A DNA stretch of 34,279 bases from Udaeobacter sp046731855 (GTDB taxonomy: Bacteria > Verrucomicrobiota > Verrucomicrobiia > Chthoniobacterales > UBA10450): the NCBI GenBank assembly GCA_046731855.1, contig JBKPLX010000149.1, forward strand, positions 1 to 34,279, given 5' to 3'. The translations under genes and the position numbers were made by a program. Below, in pieces: positions 8,176 through 15,232 of this stretch (within the stretch, counting starts at the first letter, position 1; every line of letters starts with the position of its first letter). Under the pieces are notes generated by a model. The model searched no databases, had not been told where the DNA came from, and saw nothing but the letters and a program-made list of their open reading frames with translations.

Positions 8176-8313
8176 TCAGAAACCCTGATAAACAAACGGC
8201 GGCGTGGAAAAATCGCCCCGACCGTACATCGCGATCAATCCCGCAATAACAGCGAGGTAATACAGAACCAGCAGCGCCCGCCAGAGCGCTGGATGTGCCC
8301 TGATCCGGCTCAC
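8176..8313 (-). CDS. dltX: DltX-like single-pass microprotein
   Basis: 45 residues, found by reading the spacer between dltC and dltA. GTG 8313-8311 overlaps the dltC stop (GTGA), and the TGA (8178-8176) directly abuts the dltA GTG, so the gene is packed with no spare bases. The sequence is a basic N-terminus (MSRIRAHPALWRA), one membrane helix (LLVLYYLAVIAGLIAMY), then GRGDFSTPPFVYQGF. In Gram-positive Dlt systems DltX is a protein of about 50 residues whose C-terminal FIYxEF-like motif carries the Tyr that relays D-Ala from DltB. FVYQGF puts Tyr42 in the same place. Size, topology, motif and position all agree. Expression is not shown. Confidence 0.85.
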   Translation of the reverse strand: MSRIRAHPALWRALLVLYYLAVIAGLIAMYGRGDFSTPPFVYQGF

Positions 8314-8561
8314 GCGTTCACCAGCATCCGGCTCTCAAGGTCAGCGATAATCTTGCGCGGCGTCCCCCAATTTTCGCGCTCGAATTCCGCCGGAGAAATC
8401 TTAAGACTGAATTCCTCCTCTATTCTTACCATCAACTCCACCGTCTTAATCGAGTCCAACAACTGGCATTCATAAAGAAGCACCTCGACGTTCGTTCGGA
8501 CCTCATCGGTTTCTGCTACCTCGGCCAGAAGTTGCAGCACTTTCTCGCGGAATGGACTCAT
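8310..8561 (-). CDS. dltC: D-alanyl carrier protein DltC
   Basis: 83 residues from ATG 8561; a GTG at 8582 would add seven residues. It is an acyl-carrier fold with the phosphopantetheine Ser37 in LLDSIKTVELMV, where DltC typically has DSMGTVQLL. ISPAEFERENWGTPRKII matches the DltC pattern SEFDRxEWDTPxKII, which separates it from fatty-acid carriers. It carries D-Ala thioester from DltA to DltB. The stop overlaps the dltX GTG. About 300 bases separate it from dltD upstream, and part of that spacer is a decayed dltD copy. Confidence 0.9.
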   Translation of the reverse strand: MSPFREKVLQLLAEVAETDEVRTNVEVLLYECQLLDSIKTVELMVRIEEEFSLKISPAEFERENWGTPRKIIADLESRMLVNA

Positions 8562-8862
8562 AGACGCCTGTCGCCGCTGCACTGCGGAACGCCCGAGCAG
8601 GACATCGACACCTGATCAACTCCGTAGGACACGTCAATGGAAAAAATTATCAATAACACGATCTTAAAACCTCCAGCGTTTTGCGGTGACATAAGGCGGC
8701 GGGACGTTTCTCACCCATGGGACGCGATGATTGCATGATGTTTCAAGATTATGCCCTCGAACGAGACCCCGCACGTGAGCCGAGGTATGAAGATCGCGTA
8801 GGATATGACCCTATGCGTGCCACGAGCGGGGCATCCGACAAGCGCCTCAAGGCATCGCCTGA
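8562..8862. other. dltD-dltC spacer
   Basis: About 300 bases. 8596-8692 is the decayed dltD tail. The rest (8693-8862) shows no convincing gene on either strand; short plus-strand frames there have no recognisable content. No clear promoter for dltC was found, so the operon may be read through from dltD or start from an unrecognised promoter here. Confidence 0.5.
8596..8692 (-). pseudogene. Decayed duplicate of the dltD 3' end
   Basis: This stretch aligns with the dltD 3' end (8827-8943) at roughly three quarters identity over the 80-base core (8611-8690 against 8858-8937), counted by hand. In the dltD frame it reads VTAKRWRF*DRVIDNFFH*RVLRS*, against LTAKGWIYYDRAIDDFLHGRAPRG* in dltD. Frame and stop position are kept, but there are two internal stops. 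An about 20-base gap separates the copies beyond the stop. Weak similarity may extend into 8693-8826. It looks like the relic of a second dltD-like gene or of a tandem duplication. Confidence 0.7.
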
Positions 8863-10065
8863 TCAGCCCCGTGGGGCACGTCCATGCAAAAAATCGTCAA
8901 TGGCGCGATCGTAATAGATCCAGCCTTTCGCAGTCAGGTGATTTTGGTGACGGTAAAGAAAAGCCGGATCTTGATCATGCCCCTTAAATTCAACTAGTCG
9001 GAAATGATACCGCTGTACCAGGGCGCGAAGCTTTACGTAATAATCTTCGCGAGCCGAACGCGACACCCCGTTCCGATCGTAAAGGTCGCCGGCAAGGGGC
9101 ATAGTGAATAGTAGTGGCGAAGCGTGAATGATTGTGAGCGTACGCAAGAGCAATTCTAAATCGATCCAGGCCGTAGATGCATTCATGTGTTCCCGAAATG
9201 CCGCGTCCTGACGACCGGGGGGTTTTTCTTCGCCCAAGCTCGAAGCTTTTGTAACCTTGTCGGCATCCGCATTCTTGGTGCCGCCTGCGCTTGCGATGAG
9301 CTTCGACCAATCGGGTGTTTCTGGATGAAACGGCGCCGCGGGCTTGATCTTATGCCGAATGTATTTGTACGCCGCAAAATGATCCTGCAGCTCCAGTATG
9401 GTCGCCTGTGCTTTTCCAATTGGCCAGAGCGCACAGAAAATGATGCGATCGAGCCAACGGCCAGAAGCCAGTCGTCGTAACGCGAATTCGAGGAGCGGGC
9501 TGTTTTCTAGCGTGCTCGGATACTTTAGCATCCGTGAAGCGATGTCACGCTTCAGCTCGAAATCGAGCGCAGTCCCAAATACCATTTCGCTCGCAGCCAT
9601 CGGCGAAAAATTTCCCTTGTAACCTTCCGACCATCCGGGACCGGGCTTTACAAACCAGCCGGGCGAAAGCGAGATAGCAACCCTTTTGCCCCGCAAGTCT
9701 GAACCGAGCGCGCCAATTTTTTGCAACATGATCAGAGAATCCGCGCCTCCAGCGCCAACCGGCGAAACTTGGAAACCTGTCGGAGCAGTGCGAAAAAACA
9801 TGTGCGCCCTCTCTGGCACTGGAACTGCCGTCAATTCCGAGCTGCCATAGAGCGGTAATACATAGGGAGCGCGCGCAGCCGCACGTTGAAACGCCAGGCC
9901 CTGGTTCTTAAGCGGGAATAACTCGGGAGCGCTCGCGTGAATGGTTATTAGTTCGAGATGAACCGCTGCCATTTCTGCGCCAAGCAAAACGGCCGCCACC
10001 ACGCCGGAAGCAATCAGCCCTGCAAACAAATGCGGCATGCCTTGCCTTGGATGAACGCGGACCAT
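8863..10065 (-). CDS. dltD: DltD-like envelope esterase/transferase
   Basis: 400 residues with an N-terminal membrane anchor (about 12-38, LFAGLIASGVVAAVLLGAEMAAV), then a periplasmic SGNH-hydrolase-like domain. LPLYGSSELTA (about 71-80) holds the nucleophile Ser of DltD, and the C-terminal block HLTAKGWIYYDRAIDDF matches the family's DxxHLxxKGW element. In DltD the triad is Ser, Asp and His with Asp three residues before His. Here that position is His (RHQNHL, His373 and His376), so the usual Asp is missing; Asp364 and Asp366 are nearby. FKGHDQDPAF precedes it. DltD handles D-Ala transfer on the outer face of the membrane. It is the first gene of the operon, divergent from pgi. Confidence 0.82.
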   Translation of the reverse strand: MVRVHPRQGMPHLFAGLIASGVVAAVLLGAEMAAVHLELITIHASAPELFPLKNQGLAFQRAAARAPYVLPLYGSSELTAVPVPERAHMFFRTAPTGFQVSPVGAGGADSLIMLQKIGALGSDLRGKRVAISLSPGWFVKPGPGWSEGYKGNFSPMAASEMVFGTALDFELKRDIASRMLKYPSTLENSPLLEFALRRLASGRWLDRIIFCALWPIGKAQATILELQDHFAAYKYIRHKIKPAAPFHPETPDWSKLIASAGGTKNADADKVTKASSLGEEKPPGRQDAAFREHMNASTAWIDLELLLRTLTIIHASPLLFTMPLAGDLYDRNGVSRSAREDYYVKLRALVQRYHFRLVEFKGHDQDPAFLYRHQNHLTAKGWIYYDRAIDDFLHGRAPRG

Positions 10066-10263
10066 GATTTCGCGAAGCTATTCCCGCGATTTGCCGCTGC
10101 AATTGAATTTCACTAACACCACAGCTCGACGATAGCGAGAACGGTTTGAAGGCAACCACAGACGCTAACCACGACGGCCGCATCCCCTTGGTTTTATTTG
10201 GATTTGCACACTCAAGGGCCGATACTCAAATTTAATTTAATACCAGGCATTCTTCGTATTCTT

Positions 10264-11841
10264 ATGTCGTCCTCTTCACTCTGGCAGCGTTTTCAGCAGT
10301 ACTACTTGTATTACCGCGACCTTGGTTTTTCCCTCGACATCAGTCGGATGAAATTCCCGGATGATTTCTTCAAAAAAATGGAGCCAAATGTGGATAAAGC
10401 ATTTGCGGGGATGCGCGCGCTGGAGGCCGGGGCAATCGCTAATCCCACTGAGAAGCGAATGGTGGGACACTATTGGCTCCGAAATCCCGCACTGGCGGCC
10501 ACTCCTGAAATTCGCGCCGAGATCGAACAGACCATCAAACGCATCAAGACGTTCACGGCTGATGTTCACGCCGGAAAAATCACGGTTGAAAATGGAAAAC
10601 CATTCAAGCACGTGTTGCTCATTGGAATTGGCGGCTCCGCGCTCGGACCGCAATTCGTCTCAGACGCTCTCGGATCACAGCGTGATCCAATGGACATCTT
10701 TTTTTTCGATAACACAGATCCAGACGGCTTTGACCGCGTCTTCGACAAGATGGGTGATGAACTGGCGCAGACACTTGTCGTGGTGGTTTCAAAATCTGGC
10801 GGGACAAAGGAAACACGAAACGGAATGCTCGAGGCGGAAGCAAAATTCAAGGAAAAGGGACTCCAATTTAACAAGCATGCGGTGGCGGTAACCGGCGTGG
10901 GCAGCGACTTGGATAAGTACGCCGAAAAGAACGGTTGGCTCGCCCGATTTCCGATGCACGATTGGATCGGTGGCCGCACGTCGGTAATGAGCGCTGTCGG
11001 GCTTTTGCCGATGGCCCTGCAAGGTCTTGATATCGATGATTTTCTCGCCGGCGCAGCGGCGATGGATGAGCACACTCGTACAGAGGACGCGATGCAAAAT
11101 GCCTCCATGCTTCTGGCGCTGATGTGGTATTACGCCGGGGATGGCAAAGGCGACAAAGACATGGTGATCCTTCCGTACAAGGACCGGCTGGCATTGTTTG
11201 CGAAATATCTACAACAACTGGTGATGGAATCGCTTGGAAAAGAAAAGGATCTCGACGGAAAGATCGTGCATCAAGGCATTGCTGTTTACGGCAACAAGGG
11301 ATCGACCGATCAACATGCCTACGTGCAACAGTTGCGTGACGGTGTTTTGAATTTTTTCGTGACTTTCATCGAAGTGGACAAGGATCGGCGCAACCCGGCG
11401 GTCGAAATCGAAGATGGAGTCACAAGTGGCGATTACCTCCACGGATTTCTGCGCGGGACACGAAGCGCGCTTTACGAGAGCGGGCGCGAATCAATCACCA
11501 TGAGCATACCGGAGGCGAACGCATTCAACATCGGCGCGTTGATCGCACTCTATGAGCGCGCAGTGGGCTTTTATGGATCGCTGGTCAACATTAATGCTTA
11601 TGACCAGCCCGGCGTTGAGGCTGGAAAAAAAGCGGCGACAAGATTATTGGAGCTTCAAAAACAAGCGCGCGCGAAATTGACTAGTGAACCCGGTAAAACG
11701 GCCGAAGAAATTGCGCGTTCCATAGACGTAGACCCGGAAGACGTGTTTCACGTGCTGCGCCACTTGGCCAACAACGATTCACATATCCGGGTTTCGCGCG
11801 GCGAGGAACCGGCCGACGATCAATTTTCGTACGCAGACTAG
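10264..11841 (+). CDS. pgi: Glucose-6-phosphate isomerase with C-terminal helix-turn-helix-like extension
   Basis: 525 residues from ATG 10264 (MSSSSLWQRF); a TTG at 10198 is a less likely start. It interconverts glucose-6-P and fructose-6-P in the cytosol. Family motifs: LLIGIGGSALGPQF and VVVVSKSGGTKETRNG (sugar-phosphate binding), WIGGRTSVMSAVG, LVMESLGKE (catalytic Glu), KGSTDQHAYVQQ (ring-opening His) and INAYDQPGVEAGKK (catalytic Lys). After the usual end come about 50 residues, KTAEEIARSIDVDPEDVFHV then LRHLANNDSHIRVSRG, that look like a small winged-helix/HTH fold. That tail is unusual for the enzyme. The histidine-kinase gene starts 23 bases after the stop, suggesting one operon. Confidence 0.95.
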   Translation: MSSSSLWQRFQQYYLYYRDLGFSLDISRMKFPDDFFKKMEPNVDKAFAGMRALEAGAIANPTEKRMVGHYWLRNPALAATPEIRAEIEQTIKRIKTFTADVHAGKITVENGKPFKHVLLIGIGGSALGPQFVSDALGSQRDPMDIFFFDNTDPDGFDRVFDKMGDELAQTLVVVVSKSGGTKETRNGMLEAEAKFKEKGLQFNKHAVAVTGVGSDLDKYAEKNGWLARFPMHDWIGGRTSVMSAVGLLPMALQGLDIDDFLAGAAAMDEHTRTEDAMQNASMLLALMWYYAGDGKGDKDMVILPYKDRLALFAKYLQQLVMESLGKEKDLDGKIVHQGIAVYGNKGSTDQHAYVQQLRDGVLNFFVTFIEVDKDRRNPAVEIEDGVTSGDYLHGFLRGTRSALYESGRESITMSIPEANAFNIGALIALYERAVGFYGSLVNINAYDQPGVEAGKKAATRLLELQKQARAKLTSEPGKTAEEIARSIDVDPEDVFHVLRHLANNDSHIRVSRGEEPADDQFSYAD

Positions 11842-11864
11842 AATGCTGGAGACCAAGCCAGAAT

Positions 11865-12575
11865 ATGGCGGAGCGGCCTTCTGAAAGTCGAACCAGCGCC
11901 CTGAACGTTGCCTGGAGCGACGTCGTTCGTTTCATTCGGCAGCTTAGTCACGATCTGCGCAATCATCTAAACGCGATCGAACTGCAGTCCGTTTATATCA
12001 GCGAATTGCAGCGAGAAGATGAACTCAAAAGCGAAATCAAGCGCTTGCGGGGAATGGTTTCTGGGCTGACCTCCGCCTTACAATCACTTTCCAAGGCAGT
12101 CAGTGACGTCAAACCCAACCTGATCCCGTACCCGGCGGCCGATTTGGCGGAAGATTTGCGCAAGAAAATTGATCATGATTTCTCCGGGGAACGCCCGGCA
12201 ATCACCTGGAACATTCAAGTTGGTGACGCGACGCTGAATGTTGATCCTCAGCTTTTGCAGGAAGCGTTTTCAGAGCTTTTTGCCAATGCTTTCCATCACA
12301 ATCGTGGCCAGGGTACCCTCGTTGCGACTGCCAAGACGGACAAGAGCCGGCTCCTTTTTACCCTTCAGGAGCCAAAAAGCGAATTTAACTTGTCGACCGA
12401 GAGCTGGGCGCGTGAGCCGCTTCGGAAAATTAGTCAGGGCCATTACGCTCTTGGTCTGAATCGCGTCCGGGCTATCGTAGAAGCTCACGGTGGCGAAATA
12501 TGTGCTCAATATGATCCAAATGTTTCGGCGGTCACTACGACGCTCGTCCTCCCCACCTCAGGGAAGGATGTTTGA
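11865..12575 (+). CDS. Soluble histidine kinase without recognisable sensor domain
   Basis: 236 residues with no membrane segment. The H-box is at the N-terminus (RQLSHDLRNHLNAIELQ, His29). A coiled-coil-like dimerisation helix pair follows (LKSEIKRLRGMVSGLTSALQSLS), then a HATPase domain: N-box EAFSELFANAFHHNRG and G-box GHYALGLNRVRAIVEAHGG. A catalytic core with almost nothing in front of it must receive its signal by protein contact or the dimer helices. It lies between pgi and an NtrC-type regulator in the same direction; 78 non-coding bases separate it from the regulator, so the two probably form a pair. Confidence 0.85.
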   Translation: MAERPSESRTSALNVAWSDVVRFIRQLSHDLRNHLNAIELQSVYISELQREDELKSEIKRLRGMVSGLTSALQSLSKAVSDVKPNLIPYPAADLAEDLRKKIDHDFSGERPAITWNIQVGDATLNVDPQLLQEAFSELFANAFHHNRGQGTLVATAKTDKSRLLFTLQEPKSEFNLSTESWAREPLRKISQGHYALGLNRVRAIVEAHGGEICAQYDPNVSAVTTTLVLPTSGKDV

Positions 12576-12653
12576 GGCAACGCGCCATGTACTGGCTCTC
12601 AAGAAACTGAGGCGCACTCGCGGTGTGTATTACGAGCAGTATGAAGCACTAAC

Positions 12654-14048
12654 ATGAAAACCAACAACCATCGCGTCCTGATCATCGACGACGAGCGCCC
12701 CGTGCTTATGACGCTCGAGGCGTTGCTAAAACGGCATGGTTATCACGTGGATACCGCATCCACGGCCTCCCAGGGGCTCAAATTACTAAGGTCCAAACCT
12801 TCGACACTCGTTTTGCTCGATCTCCAATTACCCGACGCTGATGGATTAGAGACGCTCGATCAGATCAAGACCGAAGTTCCCCAGACACAGGTTATCATTT
12901 TGACGGCACACGACTCGTTGCACAATGCCATCGAGTCGATTAAGCGCGGTGCTTACCATTTCATCAGCAAGCCGTACGCGCCCGAGGAATTGCTCAGCCT
13001 CGTGGAGAAAGCATTGGAAAAACAGTTCCTCTTGCGAGAAGCCGAAGAACTTCGAGAGAAAACAGAGCAACTCGAACGGCGTCTGGAGATGGCCGAGGCG
13101 CGGCCCATGCTGATTTTCAAGAGCAAACCGATGCACGAAATTGAGGAATTGATCAATGCAATGGCGCCGTCAGATGCCAACGCTCTCATCGTGGGTGAGA
13201 GCGGCGTGGGCAAGGAGGTAATCGCCAATGCTATTCACGCACGGAGCCGGCGCGCGGGAAAGCCAATGGTGAAGCTCAATTGCGCAGCGTTTCCCCAAAC
13301 GATGATTGAAGGAGAGCTTTTTGGCTATGTGAAGGGTGCGTTCACTGGGGCGTTGAAGGATTTTCCCGGAATGATTGCGGCGGCCGATAGCGGCACGCTT
13401 TTTCTCGACGAAATATCCGATATGCCCGCGGAGCTGCAGACGCGGTTTTTGCGCGTGCTTCAAGAACGCGAGTATCGGCCACTTGGAAGCACCCAAACGA
13501 TGAAAGCGGACTTCCGGGCGATCGCTTCGACCAATCGGCCGATTCCGCAGGCGCTCGCGGAAAACCGGCTGCGCTCCGATTTGTATTACCGGCTAAACAC
13601 GTTTCAAATCGAGGTGCCGCCACTTCGAAAACGAAAACAGGACATCCCACCTCTGATCGCCGCATTCGTGAAACAGTTTGCTCAGCAGCTCGGCAAACCC
13701 GAGCCGGATATTTCGCCGGAAGCGTTTCAAAAATTGCTCGATTATTCATGGCCGGGAAACGTTCGTGAACTGCAAAACGCGATCGAATACGCCGTGGTGT
13801 TGGCGCGACAGGGAATGATTGACGTGAAAGAGCTGCCCGCAGAAATACAGTTGCCAACCGCGCTACAACAAACCGAGCGCGCCGCGCTGCCGCGCACGGG
13901 TGTGCAGAGCCTCGATGACGTTGAACGAACTGCGATTATTCAGGCCCTTGCAGAATGCCACGGAAACAAGAAAAAAGCAGCAGAACTTCTCGGCATTCAG
14001 CGCCCCACGCTCTACAACAAGATGAAGCGCTACGCGATCGAGTTGTAG
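12654..14048 (+). CDS. Sigma-54-dependent response regulator, NtrC family
   Basis: 464 residues in three domains. The receiver (about 1-120) has acidic pair DD at 12-13, phospho-acceptor Asp56 in LLDLQLP, the switch Thr in ILTAHDS and Lys in ISKPYAPEE. The AAA+ domain has Walker A GESGVGKE (181-188), GAFTGA (228-233, the sigma-54 contact loop), Walker B GTLFLDEIS and a sensor region with the arginine finger in LRSDLYYRLNTFQIEVPPLRKR. The C-terminal Fis-type HTH has AAELLGIQRPTLYNKMKRY. It therefore drives transcription from -24/-12 promoters when phosphorylated, presumably by the kinase just upstream. No convincing sigma-54 promoter was found in this window, so targets are unknown. Confidence 0.95.
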   Translation: MKTNNHRVLIIDDERPVLMTLEALLKRHGYHVDTASTASQGLKLLRSKPSTLVLLDLQLPDADGLETLDQIKTEVPQTQVIILTAHDSLHNAIESIKRGAYHFISKPYAPEELLSLVEKALEKQFLLREAEELREKTEQLERRLEMAEARPMLIFKSKPMHEIEELINAMAPSDANALIVGESGVGKEVIANAIHARSRRAGKPMVKLNCAAFPQTMIEGELFGYVKGAFTGALKDFPGMIAAADSGTLFLDEISDMPAELQTRFLRVLQEREYRPLGSTQTMKADFRAIASTNRPIPQALAENRLRSDLYYRLNTFQIEVPPLRKRKQDIPPLIAAFVKQFAQQLGKPEPDISPEAFQKLLDYSWPGNVRELQNAIEYAVVLARQGMIDVKELPAEIQLPTALQQTERAALPRTGVQSLDDVERTAIIQALAECHGNKKKAAELLGIQRPTLYNKMKRYAIEL

Positions 14049-14141
14049 CTGGGCGATTCGTTAATTTGTTACCCGCCTCAGCGGTTACATTGGATTCGGT
14101 TCAACGAATCAACGCTTTAACAGTTCAACGCGGCGAAGAGC

Positions 14142-14200
14142 CTTCATTCGGACTTCGGCATTGATTCGGCATTCGTCATTCGGATTTCGTCATTTCTGAC
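14142..14200. repeat. CATTCGT-type repeat covering the 3' end of the DUF6572-like gene
   Basis: CTTCATTCGGACTTCGGCAT followed by GATTCGGCATTCGTCATT and CGGATTTCGTCATTTC reiterates the word seen at 2852, 5213 and 25135. Read on the minus strand it encodes the end of the neighbouring protein (RNDEIRMTNAESMPKSE). Just upstream (14098-14130), GTTCAACG and GTTTAA-like words form another repeated stretch. Confidence 0.65.
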
Positions 14201-14509
14201 GATGACCTCCAACTTTAGTTCCTGGAACGCGAGGTGATCGTGGATTAGACCGAGTAACTCAAGGGTCCGCGCATCCGGCATGTGCGCGCAACGCAGCTCG
14301 ATCCGCGCCCCTTTACCGGCTAGCTCCGGATGCGCTTCCGCCATTTCGCCGTCGAGCATGAATGAAACATACGCGTTGAACCGCTCCTGTAACGCGAGCA
14401 ATTGTTCGTCAGAACCGTTCCACTCGTTAGACTCATTCATCACCAGAACGACTTCGCCGGTTCTGTTATCCTCCGCGATGACATCGATTATACCTGTCCG
14501 TTCTTTCAT
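14144..14509 (-). CDS. DUF6572-like small protein
   Basis: 121 residues from ATG 14509; the frame opens earlier with a TTG (14548), but MKERTGIIDVIAED fits the family start. The pattern IDVIAEDNRTGEVVLVM, then LLALQERFNAYVSFMLDGEMAEAHPELAGKGARIEL and a cysteine before the last helix, is what I recall for DUF6572. That family has no established function. No signal peptide or membrane segment is seen. The last about 17 residues are encoded by a CATTCGT-type repeat and are probably not part of the native fold. It is a single gene, convergent with the sigma-54 regulator and divergent from queF. Confidence 0.7.
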   Translation of the reverse strand: MKERTGIIDVIAEDNRTGEVVLVMNESNEWNGSDEQLLALQERFNAYVSFMLDGEMAEAHPELAGKGARIELRCAHMPDARTLELLGLIHDHLAFQELKLEVIVRNDEIRMTNAESMPKSE

Positions 14510-14686
14510 TTTGCAGTTTGAGGCCGCTATACTTCGGGCGCTTCGCAACTAGACGTTCGGATTTTGATCCCCGATGTTCAACCAAACAAATGATAATCGA
14601 CATGACTGCGGAGGAGATCCCCGTGCATTGGGCCAAAAAATTCCACCGCGCGGCTGACGATTTGCGCGCATTTTCAACCAGTTCGG

Positions 14687-14706
14687 GGCGATTGACCTCA
14701 ATCGCC
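14687..14706. promoter_or_regulatory. Perfect 9-2-9 inverted repeat upstream of queF
   Basis: GGCGATTGA-CC-TCAATCGCC lies 23 bases before the queF GTG. The two-base centre is too short for a stable hairpin loop without opening pairs, so a dimeric-repressor operator is at least as likely. No preQ1 riboswitch-like sequence was recognised here. Confidence 0.3.
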
Positions 14707-14729
14707 TTCGGACGAACGTTCATATTGCT

Positions 14730-15164
14730 GTGCCGAAAATAAAACGTCCCGGTCATTTAACGCTTCTCGGACGGAGCGAAGTGAAATTGCCCGCCTCCCC
14801 CGCGGAGACGCGGCTGGAGACTTTCCAAAATCCCGCGCCGCGCCGCAATTACCGAATTCATTTCGAAACCGACGACTTCACTTCGGTTTGTCCAATCACG
14901 GGCCAGCCGGACTTTGCCAGGATTGATATCGATTACGTCCCTGACCGTCTCTGCGTCGAAAGCAAATCGCTAAAGTTTTACCTCGCTTCATATCGGAATG
15001 AACGCGCCTTCAACGAAGCGGTAACCAACCGAATTCTGGACGATTTCGTAAAAGCATGCGCGCCGCGCGAGGCAATCATAACCGCTCAATTCTCAGCTCG
15101 CGGTGGAATTGCTCTTACTATCCGTGCCGAATATCCAGGCAAAGTCAGCCGAGACGGCCGATAA
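14730..15164 (+). CDS. queF: NADPH-dependent 7-cyano-7-deazaguanine (preQ0) reductase
   Basis: 144 residues, the short single-domain (YkvM-like) form. It reduces preQ0 to preQ1 in queuosine synthesis. DFTSVCPITGQPDFA holds the catalytic Cys that forms the thioimide with preQ0 and the proton-donor Asp; CVESKSLKFYLASYRNE is the QueF family substrate-binding motif. The GTG start at 14730 gives MPKIKRPGHLTLLG; no strong Shine-Dalgarno sequence is seen. queC lies 68 bases downstream in the same direction, so the two probably share a transcript. Confidence 0.95.
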   Translation: MPKIKRPGHLTLLGRSEVKLPASPAETRLETFQNPAPRRNYRIHFETDDFTSVCPITGQPDFARIDIDYVPDRLCVESKSLKFYLASYRNERAFNEAVTNRILDDFVKACAPREAIITAQFSARGGIALTIRAEYPGKVSRDGR

Positions 15165-15232
15165 ATGGTCGGGCGCACCGAACGAACAGGGTCACAGCTT
15201 CATAGAATCCTGCGTCACCGAGCACGAAGTAA

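Noticed and set aside
9816..9836. Sigma-54-like TGGCAC-N5-CTGC
   Set aside because: The -12 element lacks the consensus TTGC and the site lies inside dltD; likely chance.
14466..14756. Minus-strand frame of 96 codons, and a plus-strand frame 14518-14742, in the queF upstream region
   Set aside because: Both overlap better-supported genes, show no recognisable domain and have biased residue content; treated as chance frames.
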